A stretch of 64,000 bases of DNA, taken from assembly GCF_003852235.1 (NCBI RefSeq), contig NZ_CP027732.1, positions 2,356,001 through 2,420,000 of the forward strand. The letters run 5' to 3'. A program made the translations under genes and the position numbers. The notes below the pieces were generated by a model that was not told the origin of the DNA, did not search any database, and worked only from the letters and a program-made list of their open reading frames with translations. Source of the DNA: Pseudomonas sp. R4-35-07. GTDB lineage: Bacteria > Pseudomonadota > Gammaproteobacteria > Pseudomonadales > Pseudomonadaceae. Shown here in pieces: positions 26,605 to 35,263 of this stretch; the first letter of the stretch is position 1; every line of letters starts with the position of its first letter.

Positions 26605-28842
26605 TTATAGCCTCCAGTCAAGTGCCAGCGTGACCGAACGTGGATCGCCCCAATACACACCATTATAAAAGCCAACGCGTTCGTAATATTTCTTATCAAA
26701 TAGATTGTTGACATTAACCGACGCCGTAACATGTTCATCGAACTGGTAGCGCGACATCAGGTTGACCACGGTGTAGCCCTGTTGCGTGATTTTCTCCCGC
26801 GTGGTTATCGGTCTGCCTTCGCTGTTGCGCGCCCCCGTGGGGCGGTCGCCGAAGTCATACATCTCGCTCTGCCAATTCACCGCGCCGCCCACGGTCAGAT
26901 TGCGCCAGGCCCCCGGCAGACGATAAGCGCTGGATAACTTCAACAGGTTCAACGGCTGGCCGGTGTTGTTGCGCGTGCCTGCGCCGTTCACCGAATGAGT
27001 GTAGGTGTAGCCCGCAGTTAGGTTCCAGTCCGGTGTGATTTCCCCGGCCGCTTCCAGCTCGAACCCGTTCACCTTGTTGCCCTTGCCGCCGGACTTGTAG
27101 TACTCCTCACCGGTGGCCGGGTTGCGCGGCACCGAGTTGTCCCGTTCGGCGACATTGTCCTGGGTGCTCCAGAAATACGCGGCGGCCAGGTTCAGACGCT
27201 CGTCGAGTACGCTGCCCTTGAGCCCCACCTCATAGTTGCTGCCCACCACCGGTTCCAGGTATTTCTTGTTGGCATCACGCGCATCCTGCGGCTTGAAAAT
27301 GTCGGTGTAACTCGCGTAGAGGGTGTATTGCGGCGTGATGTCGTAAAGCAGCCCGGCGTAGGGCGTCCACATGTCGTTATGGGTTTGTCCGGTTTTGCCG
27401 GACGCGGTCAGTTGATCGTTGGCGTCGTATTTGGGGGTAGCGCTTTGCAGTTCCCAACTGCCGTAGCGGCTGCCGAGTACGGCGTGCAGGCGGTCAGTCA
27501 GGCTCAGTCGAGTCGCGAGGTAACCGGCTTTCTGTTGTTTCTTGCTGTGCTCACCCTTGAGGTCGGTGACGTAATCGCTGAACTTGCCGATGCCGCCCAT
27601 GTGTTTCCAGTCCTCGATGGAGTAGTAGCTGGAGGGCAGGTCGGTGCGCATGAAGGGCGAACTGTCCCGCTGCGCGGCCTCGCCATAACCCATCATCAGC
27701 GCGTGTTCACGGCCCAGCAACGCGTAGCTGCCGGCCAGGTTGAGATCGATGGCTTCCATTCTCGAGGTGCCGCGCATATGGCTGGCCCAGGCCGTCATGC
27801 CGCTGCGGTCGGCGTTGGGGAACCCCGCGCCGCCGTAATACACCTTGCCATCGGTATCGCTCTGGCGATGGGTGTAGGCCGCCTTCAGGTGCCAGTCGCC
27901 GCCCAACCGATGATCGAGGGTGGCGAAGGTGGTTTTGTCGGTCAATGGCCAGGAACTCCAGTGCGCCGCCATATTGGTGGAGCGCGACAGTCCGGCCTTG
28001 CCGCCCTGGCTGTTCCAGTACGGCACGGTGCCCCAGGAGGTGCCTTGTACCTGCTTGTCCTGGTAATCAAAGCCTACGGCCAGCACGGTGTCGTCGGAAA
28101 GGTCACCCTCGAGAATGCCGTAGCCGACCGCCCGCTGCAGGGCATAGTTGTCGCGAAAGGATTTGCTGTCGCGGTAGGCCAGGACGCTGCGCCCGCGCAG
28201 TTTGCCGTCGAAGGCCAGCGGGCCGCCGACGTCGAGGTAGCTGTAGTAGTTGTCATGGGTAGCGCCGCTGATCCCGGTTTTCGCCTGCCATTGGGCGGTA
28301 GGGCGCTTGCGTACCATGTTGACGGTGGCCGAGGGGTCACCCGCGCCCGTCGTCAGGCCGGTGGCGCCGCGAACCACTTCGATCCGGTCATAGATAATGG
28401 TGTCGGCGTCGCTCTTCATGTAGCCGAAGGTGTTGAGCATTCCGTCAATCTGGAAATTGCTGATGCCGTAACCACGGGCGGTATAGGACACGCGGTCCGA
28501 ATCATTGTGCTGGACGTTGACACCGGTGGTCTGGCGCAACACATCGGTCAGGGTGTTGAGGTTGAAATCGTCCATCTGCTGGCGCGTGATCACCGAGATC
28601 GATTGCGGCGTTTCCTTGATCGACAGGTTCAGGCGAGTGGCGGTGTTCATGGAGCCAGTGGTGTAGGCGCCGGTGTGCTCGGTGGTCGCACCCAGGCCTT
28701 CGGCAGTGACCGTGGTGGCGCCCAGTTCGAGGGCGTTGGCGGGGGCATGTTCGGGATCGGTTTCGGCCAGCAGTTCAGGGCTCAGCACAAGGCTGAACAG
28801 GCCAAGGGTAAAGGTGATGGAACGGGTAAACGGCGCGAGCAT
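26605..28842 (-). CDS. TonB-dependent siderophore receptor (FhuE-like)
   Basis: The 745-residue product starts at ATG 28842, nine bases after AAGGAG, with a signal ending LLAET. The plug domain follows directly (ETPQSISVITRQQMDDFN, RGYGISNFQIDGM, EVVRGATGL), so there is no N-terminal STN signalling domain. A beta-barrel ends the chain with VTLALDWRL. It resembles FhuE-type ferric hydroxamate receptors. A Fur box lies about 90 bases before the start, so iron controls it. Which siderophore it takes is not known. It is downstream of the cptA gene on the same strand but has its own promoter. Confidence 0.92.
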   Translation of the reverse strand: MLAPFTRSITFTLGLFSLVLSPELLAETDPEHAPANALELGATTVTAEGLGATTEHTGAYTTGSMNTATRLNLSIKETPQSISVITRQQMDDFNLNTLTDVLRQTTGVNVQHNDSDRVSYTARGYGISNFQIDGMLNTFGYMKSDADTIIYDRIEVVRGATGLTTGAGDPSATVNMVRKRPTAQWQAKTGISGATHDNYYSYLDVGGPLAFDGKLRGRSVLAYRDSKSFRDNYALQRAVGYGILEGDLSDDTVLAVGFDYQDKQVQGTSWGTVPYWNSQGGKAGLSRSTNMAAHWSSWPLTDKTTFATLDHRLGGDWHLKAAYTHRQSDTDGKVYYGGAGFPNADRSGMTAWASHMRGTSRMEAIDLNLAGSYALLGREHALMMGYGEAAQRDSSPFMRTDLPSSYYSIEDWKHMGGIGKFSDYVTDLKGEHSKKQQKAGYLATRLSLTDRLHAVLGSRYGSWELQSATPKYDANDQLTASGKTGQTHNDMWTPYAGLLYDITPQYTLYASYTDIFKPQDARDANKKYLEPVVGSNYEVGLKGSVLDERLNLAAAYFWSTQDNVAERDNSVPRNPATGEEYYKSGGKGNKVNGFELEAAGEITPDWNLTAGYTYTHSVNGAGTRNNTGQPLNLLKLSSAYRLPGAWRNLTVGGAVNWQSEMYDFGDRPTGARNSEGRPITTREKITQQGYTVVNLMSRYQFDEHVTASVNVNNLFDKKYYERVGFYNGVYWGDPRSVTLALDWRL

Positions 28843-28933
28843 CGCGGCAAACTCCTTGTCGTCTTTGAGACCGCCCCGGATGGGGTGGGCATGGCTCAAA
28901 GACGAAAGGAGGCGCGGAACTTTAGGCTTTAAC

Positions 28934-28950
28934 GAGAATGATTGTTATCT
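28934..28950. promoter_or_regulatory. Fur box of the TonB receptor gene
   Basis: On the minus strand AGATAACAATCATTCTC matches the Fur consensus GATAATGATAATCATTATC well. It lies about 90 bases upstream of the receptor start codon, where the promoter is expected. Confidence 0.72.
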
Positions 28951-28970
28951 TCTTGTTACAGGTTGCTGGG

Positions 28971-30713
28971 TTACTTGACCACCACGTCGGTGCTGTCGGC
29001 CTTTTTCGGCTTGATCAGACTGAAGTCAATCAAGGCCTTCTGCTTGGTCTCGTAAGGGTTGCCGATCAGCAAGGGGCGCGGCTTGAAGCTGTCGCTGACC
29101 AGGCTTTTGCTGTGGTCCAGTTCATCGAAACTCAAACCTGCCAGGTCCGCCCAGGTGTGGATCAACTGCGAACTGCTGTAAGGCCGTTGCAGGTCGCCGG
29201 CGAAGCTCCAATCGTGGCTTTCGCGCCACTTGGGCGAGGCGTAGGCCATGAAGGGAATGGTGTACATCGGCGCGGTCGGCTTGCCTTCGTTGCGGCCCAG
29301 GGTGTCATGGCCGGCCGAGTCGAACACGTCCTCGCCGTGGTCCGACAGATACAGCAGGAAGCCGTTGGGGTCGGTCTTGGCGTAGTCCTTGATCAGGCTC
29401 GACACCACGAAGTCGTTGTACAGCACCGCGTTGTCATAGCTGTTGTACGTTGGCAATTGTGCATCGCTGACACCGGGCGGCACGCCCTGGCGGTCGGTGA
29501 ACTTGTCGAACGTCTGCGGATAACGGTACTGGTAGCTCATGTGCGTGCCCAACAGGTGCACCACGATGAACTTGCGCTCGGCGGTATCGGCCAGGGCCTT
29601 GGAAAACGGGGCCAGTACATCGCCGTCGTATTGGCGGGCGTTCTGGTTCCGGTTGTTGTTGAGGTACACCTGCTCGTCGGCCTGTTCGGAAAAGGTCGTG
29701 AGCATGGTGTTGCGCTTGGTCATGGTTTGCTGGTTGGTGATCCAGAAGGTCTTGTAGCCGGCCTGTTTCATCACGCTGACGATCGACGGCGTCTTGAGGT
29801 ACAGGTCGGGGTTTTCTTCGTCGGCGAAGGTCAGTACCTGCTGCAGCGCTTCAATGGTGTACGGGCGCGGTGTAATGACGTTGTCGAACACCGCCAGTTG
29901 GTCGCGCAGCTTGTCCAGTTCCGGCGTGGTGTTACGCGGGTAACCATACAGGCTCATGCGCTGGCGGTTGGTGGATTCGCCGATCACCAGCACCAGGGTG
30001 GACGGCTGGCCGGCCATGCTGTCCTTCAGGTTCTTCAGCGGTGGGATCTGGCTGGCACTGGTCAGCATGCCTTGCATATTGTCCAGCTGTTCGGTGTAGC
30101 GGCGGTAGGCGACGATCATCTGCCATGGCACGGCCGGTTCGATCCGGGTTTCGAAGCGGTCGATGGCCAGTTCCATGGTTTCGCTGGTAGCGATCTGCTT
30201 GACCAGCGGGTAGCCGACCACGGCCAGTACAATGGCGATCGCCGCCACGATCGACTGGCCACGCGGCAAGTACACCGGGCGCAGGCGTGTCCACAGGAAA
30301 ATCGCGAAGGCGGTGTGGGCGATGAACGCCAGCACGATCCACCAGGCAAAGTACTGGGTGGCGTACTCGCCCGCTTCAGAAATGTTCGACTCGAACATAA
30401 TGAATATGACGCTCTGGGAAAATTCCTGCTGGTAAATGAAGAAATAACCCAGGCTGGCCATCGAACAGGCCCACAACACCACGCCGATCAAGGCAGCGAG
30501 CAGGCGTGTTTGCCGGGGGAACAGCAACATCGGCGCCAGCCACAGCGCACTCATGAAGAACGCCTGGCGGAAACCGCTGAAGCCGGACGTGCCGGTCAGT
30601 TGGATAAGAAGTTGGGTAATCCCGGAGAAATACCAGAAAAACAGGAATAACCAGCCAAGGCCGGCCCAATCAAAGCCTTTCGCAGTCGTCGTGCTGCGTT
30701 TGAACATCGCCAT
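28971..30713 (-). CDS. cptA: Phosphoethanolamine transferase CptA-like
   Basis: A product of about 580 residues with five N-terminal membrane helices (WLFLFFWYFSGI, LWLAPMLLF and on) and a periplasmic sulfatase-like domain. Motifs are VLVIGESTNRQRMSLYGYPRNTTPELD with the nucleophilic Thr near TNRQR and LYLSDHGEDVFDSAGHDTLGR with metal Asp and His. CptA-type enzymes put phosphoethanolamine on core heptose of LPS. I start at 30713 (MAMFKRS). Starts at 30725 or GTG 30746 are possible, and the ribosome sites are all weak. Which LPS site is modified is inferred from family. Confidence 0.85.
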   Translation of the reverse strand: MAMFKRSTTTAKGFDWAGLGWLFLFFWYFSGITQLLIQLTGTSGFSGFRQAFFMSALWLAPMLLFPRQTRLLAALIGVVLWACSMASLGYFFIYQQEFSQSVIFIMFESNISEAGEYATQYFAWWIVLAFIAHTAFAIFLWTRLRPVYLPRGQSIVAAIAIVLAVVGYPLVKQIATSETMELAIDRFETRIEPAVPWQMIVAYRRYTEQLDNMQGMLTSASQIPPLKNLKDSMAGQPSTLVLVIGESTNRQRMSLYGYPRNTTPELDKLRDQLAVFDNVITPRPYTIEALQQVLTFADEENPDLYLKTPSIVSVMKQAGYKTFWITNQQTMTKRNTMLTTFSEQADEQVYLNNNRNQNARQYDGDVLAPFSKALADTAERKFIVVHLLGTHMSYQYRYPQTFDKFTDRQGVPPGVSDAQLPTYNSYDNAVLYNDFVVSSLIKDYAKTDPNGFLLYLSDHGEDVFDSAGHDTLGRNEGKPTAPMYTIPFMAYASPKWRESHDWSFAGDLQRPYSSSQLIHTWADLAGLSFDELDHSKSLVSDSFKPRPLLIGNPYETKQKALIDFSLIKPKKADSTDVVVK

Positions 30714-30867
30714 CCAGCGCCCCATCAGAAAATAATCGTCGCGCACAGGCGCGCGACATCGGGCCGCTCAGACAGTGAGCGGCATCGCGGGCGGGAGTAT
30801 CGGGATAAGTGTGTGAAAACTTTGTGAGTTTTCTGTAGGTATGGCCTTACCGGCTCGCCAGGGCGGG

Positions 30868-31044
30868 TCAGCAGAGCGCGGGCTTGGCGCCGGACGGCAG
30901 TTCAAGCTGGGCCTGCAGATGTGAACGCAGACGCAGGACTTCCTGTTGCAACTGATCGCGCTCGTCCTTCAACTGGCGCAATTCATCGCGGCGGATGCTG
31001 ACGTAGAGGGTCTGAGGCGGTCGGGTCATCTGTGCTGTGCTCAT
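30868..31044 (-). CDS. 58-residue coiled-coil protein
   Basis: A short frame with a GAGGTAA ribosome site just before its ATG at 31044. After a Thr-Pro-rich start it is one long helix, YVSIRRDELRQLKDERDQLQ and on, with heptad-like leucines, ending SGAKPALC. A single Cys is the last residue. It is likely a small coiled-coil dimer; no function is recognised. Good ribosome site and codon use argue for a real gene. It is divergent from gnd. Confidence 0.62.
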   Translation of the reverse strand: MSTAQMTRPPQTLYVSIRRDELRQLKDERDQLQQEVLRLRSHLQAQLELPSGAKPALC

Positions 31045-31301
31045 TGCTTACCTCGCAAATAGCGGTCAACGGCGCTGCCGAATCGGTTCGCGGCAACAGT
31101 CGGAGGTAAGTCTGAATTCTTTTTCACATCAAGGGAACTTTTTTATTTTTGGTGGTCGTGTGACTTTTACAGGGGTGATGGTGAAATGATGGCAACTTTT
31201 TTGCCATGAAACTACACGGATCCGCTCTGGACTAACCCTCATTAGCCTCATTGCGCTATAAACTATGTCACACATTTTTTTGCAGTTAGGAGCATCAGCA
31301 C

Positions 31302-32285
31302 ATGCAACTGGGGATTATCGGACTAGGCCGCATGGGCGGTAATATTGCGCGGCGCCTGATGCTCAATGGGCATTCCACCGTTGTTTATGACCGTAATGAA
31401 GCATTCGTAAAGGGCTTGAGCGAGGAGGGCGCCACCGGCGTCGCCGGCCTGGAGGCCCTGGTGGCCGGCCTGCAAAAGCCGCGCGCGGTATGGGTGATGC
31501 TGCCGGCGGGCGCGCCGACCGAAGACACCATCAATGAACTCAGTGAGCTGCTGGAAAGCGGTGACGTGATCATCGACGGCGGCAATACCAATTACAAGGA
31601 CGACGTGCGTCGCGGCAAGGCCCTGGCGGAAAAGGGCCTGCACTATGTTGACGTCGGCACTTCCGGCGGTGTCTGGGGCCTGGAACGTGGCTACTGCATG
31701 ATGATTGGCGGCGACGTGGAAACCGTGCAGCGCCTCGACCCGATCTTCAAGAGCCTCGCTCCCGGTATAGGCAGCATCCCTCGCACCAAGGACCGTTCGG
31801 CTTCTGCCGACCCACGTGCCGAGCAGGGTTATATCCATGCTGGCCCAGCGGGCTCCGGTCACTTCGTCAAGATGATCCATAACGGCATTGAGTACGGAAT
31901 GATGCAGGCGTTTGCCGAAGGTTTTGACATCCTCAAGACCAAGAACTCGGAAAACCTGCCTGAAGATCAGCGCTTTGACCTGAACGTGGCCGACATCGCC
32001 GAAGTCTGGCGCCGTGGCAGCGTGGTGTCGTCGTGGCTGCTGGACCTGACCGCCGATGCGCTGGCCACCGACCCGAAACTCGACGGCTACTCCGGCTCCG
32101 TGGCCGACAGTGGCGAAGGCCGCTGGACCATCGAAGCGGCCATGGAGCAAGCGGTGCCGGTACCGGTGCTGTCTACCTCGCTGTTCGCCCGTTTCCGTTC
32201 GCGCCAGCAGAGCACCTACGGTGACAAAATGCTCTCGGCCATGCGCTTCGGCTTTGGCGGCCACGTGGAGACTTCCAAAAAATGA
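31302..32285 (+). CDS. gnd: 6-phosphogluconate dehydrogenase (decarboxylating), short type
   Basis: The 327-residue enzyme opens with the dinucleotide motif [12 protein letters not shown] and holds [19 protein letters not shown] with the catalytic lysine-histidine segment. It oxidises 6-phosphogluconate to ribulose 5-phosphate. The length of about 330 residues marks the short, usually NAD-preferring GndB-like form rather than the 470-residue one. It starts an operon with zwf (ATGA overlap) and a HAD phosphatase. In many pseudomonads the main route is Entner-Doudoroff, so this is a pentose-phosphate branch. TAGGAGC ribosome site. Confidence 0.93.
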   Translation: MQLGIIGLGRMGGNIARRLMLNGHSTVVYDRNEAFVKGLSEEGATGVAGLEALVAGLQKPRAVWVMLPAGAPTEDTINELSELLESGDVIIDGGNTNYKDDVRRGKALAEKGLHYVDVGTSGGVWGLERGYCMMIGGDVETVQRLDPIFKSLAPGIGSIPRTKDRSASADPRAEQGYIHAGPAGSGHFVKMIHNGIEYGMMQAFAEGFDILKTKNSENLPEDQRFDLNVADIAEVWRRGSVVSSWLLDLTADALATDPKLDGYSGSVADSGEGRWTIEAAMEQAVPVPVLSTSLFARFRSRQQSTYGDKMLSAMRFGFGGHVETSKK

Positions 32286-33805
32286 CCGCCAACGGCAAGA
32301 AACCCAAGGCCGAACCCGCTCCACCCACTACATTGTTCCTGTTTGGCGCCCATGGCGACCTGGTCAAGCGCCTGCTGATGCCGGCGCTGTACAACCTGAG
32401 CCGCGACGGGTTGCTGGGCGATGGCCTGCGTATCGTGGGCGTTGATCACAACGCCGTCAGCGACGCGGACTTTGCCAAGAAGCTCGAGGATTTCATTCGC
32501 ACCGAGGCGGCCAGCAAAGTCCGGGGAAATGCCGACAATGCGCTGGACCCACACCTGTGGGCCCAGTTGGCCAAAGGCATCAGCTACGTCGAGGGCGACT
32601 TCCTCGACGACAGCACCTACGCGGATATCGCGCAGAAAATTGCCGACAGCGGCACCGCCAATGCCGTGTTCTACCTCGCGACCGCGCCGCGCTTCTTCAG
32701 TGAAGTGGTGCAACGCCTGGGCAGCGCCGGGTTGCTCAATGAAACCGAGGAGGGCTTCCGCCGCGTGGTCATCGAGAAACCTTTCGGTTCCGACCTGGCC
32801 TCCGCCGAAGCCTTGAATGCGTGCCTGCTCAAGGTGATGAGCGAGAAACAGATCTATCGCATCGACCATTACCTGGGCAAGGAAACGGTGCAGAACATCC
32901 TGATCAGCCGTTTTTCCAACGTGCTGTTCGAAGCGTTCTGGAACAATCATTACATCGATCATGTGCAAATCACCGCTGCGGAAACGGTCGGCGTGGAAAC
33001 CCGCGGCAGTTTCTTCGAAAAAACCGGCACCCTGCGGGACATGGTGCCCAACCACCTGTTCCAGTTGCTGGCCATGGTTGCCATGGAGCCGCCGGCAGCC
33101 TTCGGTGCCGACGCGGTGCGCGGGGAGAAGGCCAAGGTGGTGGGAGCAATCCGCCCCTGGTCCCTGGAGGATGCGCGGGCCAATTCCGTTCGCGGCCAGT
33201 ACACCGCCGGTGAAATCGCCGGCAAGTCGCTGCCGGGCTACCGTGAAGAAGCCAATGTTGCACCCGACAGCAGCACCGAGACCTTCGTCGCGCTGAAGGT
33301 GATGATCGACAACTGGCGCTGGGTCGGCGTGCCGTTCTACTTGCGTACCGGCAAACGCATGAGCATCCGCGACACCGAGATCGTGATCTGCTTCAAGCAG
33401 GCGCCTTACGCGCAATTTCGCGACACCGAGGTCGATGAGCTCAAGCCCACCTACCTGAAAATCCAGATCCAGCCGAATGAAGGCATGTGGTTCGACCTGC
33501 TGGCGAAAAAGCCTGGGCCGGCCCTGGAGATGGCCAACATCGAACTGGGCTTTGACTACAAGGATTTCTTCGAGATGCAACCGTCGACGGGGTACGAGAC
33601 GCTGATCTACGACTGCATGACCGGCGACCAGACTTTGTTCCAGCGCGCCGACAACATCGAGAACGGCTGGCGTGCCGTGCAGCCGTTCCTGGATGCCTGG
33701 AAAGAAGATGACGGTATCCAGACCTACAAGGCTGGCGAAGATGGCCCGGCGGCGGCCGACACCTTGCTGGCCCGTGATGGTCGCACCTGGCACAGCCTCG
33801 GATGA
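32282..33805 (+). CDS. zwf: Glucose-6-phosphate 1-dehydrogenase
   Basis: The 507-residue enzyme converts glucose 6-phosphate to 6-phosphogluconolactone. The nucleotide loop is [18 protein letters not shown], and the active site [13 protein letters not shown] contains the catalytic histidine and lysine. It overlaps gnd at its start and the HAD gene at its end by four bases each, so all three are translated together. This pairs zwf with gnd, not with pgl and eda as in the usual pseudomonad zwf-pgl-eda operon, so it is probably a second zwf paralog. Confidence 0.95.
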   Translation: MTANGKKPKAEPAPPTTLFLFGAHGDLVKRLLMPALYNLSRDGLLGDGLRIVGVDHNAVSDADFAKKLEDFIRTEAASKVRGNADNALDPHLWAQLAKGISYVEGDFLDDSTYADIAQKIADSGTANAVFYLATAPRFFSEVVQRLGSAGLLNETEEGFRRVVIEKPFGSDLASAEALNACLLKVMSEKQIYRIDHYLGKETVQNILISRFSNVLFEAFWNNHYIDHVQITAAETVGVETRGSFFEKTGTLRDMVPNHLFQLLAMVAMEPPAAFGADAVRGEKAKVVGAIRPWSLEDARANSVRGQYTAGEIAGKSLPGYREEANVAPDSSTETFVALKVMIDNWRWVGVPFYLRTGKRMSIRDTEIVICFKQAPYAQFRDTEVDELKPTYLKIQIQPNEGMWFDLLAKKPGPALEMANIELGFDYKDFFEMQPSTGYETLIYDCMTGDQTLFQRADNIENGWRAVQPFLDAWKEDDGIQTYKAGEDGPAAADTLLARDGRTWHSLG

Positions 33806-34626
33806 GTGATGCAGCGATTCATCCCATCCGCTTTATCCTCAGTGACGTGGACGGCACGTTGCTGCATCCGGATCACAGCCTGAGCCAGCGCACCGCCGAT
33901 GCGGTGCGCGCGCTGCGTGAGGCCGGGGTGTTTTTCAGCCTGGCCAGCGGGCGACCACCCAAGGCCATGCTGCATTTGATCGAGACCTTTGGCATCGACG
34001 TGCCGGTGGCGGGTTTCAACGGCGGTACGTTGATCAACCCGGATGGCAGCATCCTGGTGGCCCACCATCTGCCGGCGGAAGCAGCCCTGGTGACGTTGGC
34101 GCTGTTTTCCGCCGAGCCGGACGTGGAAGTGTGGGTGTTCGCCGACGGCGATTGGCTGCGTCGTGACCCGCCAGGGCCGATGGTGCAGCGCGAAGCCGAT
34201 GGCCTGGGGTACGGGCCGGTGGTGGTGGAGAGTTTCGAGCCGTACCTGGACCGGGTCGACAAGATCGTCGCCGCCAGCAACAACACGCAATTGCTGGTGG
34301 AGCTGGAGGCGCAATTGCAGCCCAAGGTACAGGGCTTGGCCCAGGTGTCGCGTTCGCAGCCGGTTTACCTGGATGTGACGGCGATGCTGGCCAATAAGGG
34401 CGAGGCCTTGAAGACCATTGCGGCGCACCTTGGGGTGCCGCTTGCGCAAACGGCGGCCATTGGTGACGGCGGCAACGACCCGGCGATGTTCCAGGTGGCC
34501 GGTTTATCGATCGCAATGGGCCAGGCGGAAGAAACCGTCAAGCGTCAGGCCAGCGTCGTCACCGGCAGTAATGTCGAAGACGGCGCTGCTGAAGCGTTCG
34601 AGCGATTTATGCTGACCGCGCGATAA
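33802..34626 (+). CDS. Cof-type HAD-IIB phosphatase
   Basis: The 274-residue HAD hydrolase has the four motifs: DVDGTLLHPDH (nucleophile Asp), LASGRPPKAM, the lysine region KGEALKTIAAHLG, and GDGGNDPAMF. The cap is of the IIB type. Such enzymes act on sugar phosphates. It is translationally coupled behind zwf, so a pentose-phosphate or sugar-phosphate by-product is a plausible substrate, but this is only context. It ends at a convergent stem-loop. Confidence 0.87.
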   Translation: MSDAAIHPIRFILSDVDGTLLHPDHSLSQRTADAVRALREAGVFFSLASGRPPKAMLHLIETFGIDVPVAGFNGGTLINPDGSILVAHHLPAEAALVTLALFSAEPDVEVWVFADGDWLRRDPPGPMVQREADGLGYGPVVVESFEPYLDRVDKIVAASNNTQLLVELEAQLQPKVQGLAQVSRSQPVYLDVTAMLANKGEALKTIAAHLGVPLAQTAAIGDGGNDPAMFQVAGLSIAMGQAEETVKRQASVVTGSNVEDGAAEAFERFMLTAR

Positions 34627-34686
34627 GTAAGTCCAACTTCCGATCACGCGAGTGCAGTGATCGGAAGTTAACCTGCCGACTTACTT
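34625..34686. terminator. Nested inverted repeat between convergent genes
   Basis: A perfect 13-bp stem (AACTTCCGATCAC with GTGATCGGAAGTT, 34635-34669, 9-base loop) sits inside an outer 9-bp pair AAGTAAGTC/GACTTACTT. The outer arms contain the stop codons of both flanking genes. No T-run follows, so it is a likely bidirectional or mRNA-end structure rather than a classical terminator. Confidence 0.55.
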
Positions 34687-34941
34687 GGGCATTGCCCACT
34701 GTTGCAACTTGTAGCCATCTTTGTCGAGCTCGGCACGCGCCTGCAACAACAGGTTTTCCAGTTGCGCCGGGTCGGTGTAAGTGTTCGAGGACAGCTGTTT
34801 GCTGCCGATGCGGGTATTGGTGCGGTCGATGACGCTCAGGCTGAGGGCGCCATTGCCATCGTGCCAGGCCACGCACTGAAAGGGTTGGAAAGCGCGGTCT
34901 GCAATCAAAAGAGCTTCGTTGATGCGCAGCGGAGCGTTCAT
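34681..34941 (-). CDS. Small pseudomonad protein of unknown function
   Basis: An 86-residue soluble protein (INEALLIADRAFQPFQCVAWHDGNGALSLS as two pieces, then IDRTNTRIGSKQL and LENLLLQARAELDKDG). It looks like strands followed by a C-terminal helix. It has no signal peptide and no motif I can assign to a domain. It is convergent with the HAD gene. Upstream, 322 bases separate it from the regulator gene that runs the other way. No function is proposed. Confidence 0.65.
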   Translation of the reverse strand: MNAPLRINEALLIADRAFQPFQCVAWHDGNGALSLSVIDRTNTRIGSKQLSSNTYTDPAQLENLLLQARAELDKDGYKLQQWAMPK

Positions 34942-35263
34942 GTGGGTCGTCTCTCTCTATGCCCATTCAAGTGAGTACCGGCGGTTGGGCTGACCGTGCG
35001 GTGGGTTACTTGTACTGATGCGCGATGGTGGGGTACGGGTCACATGCTAGAGCAACAAATTTTAATGTTTCCTGACTAACGTCATGTAAGTCGCTGTTTT
35101 AAAAGCTCAACCCAGGCATTAACGGTTCAAGGATAGGTGGCTTTTTGCTCGCACTTATAGCGAATGGTTACAAAGGCTGCGTCAAGATTTTGTTAAGGTT
35201 CCTGTCAGTCAACACAAACTGTTGTTTCTAATAACGTTACTGTTCTGACGCCAAGGAATATTC
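34942..35263. other. Intergenic region with divergent promoters
   Basis: This 322-base stretch lies between the divergent 86-residue gene and the sigma-54 activator. It is AT-richer than the flanks and holds a good AAGGAA ribosome site just before the activator's ATG. I see no gene, tRNA or clear operator in it; promoters for both genes are expected here. Confidence 0.6.
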
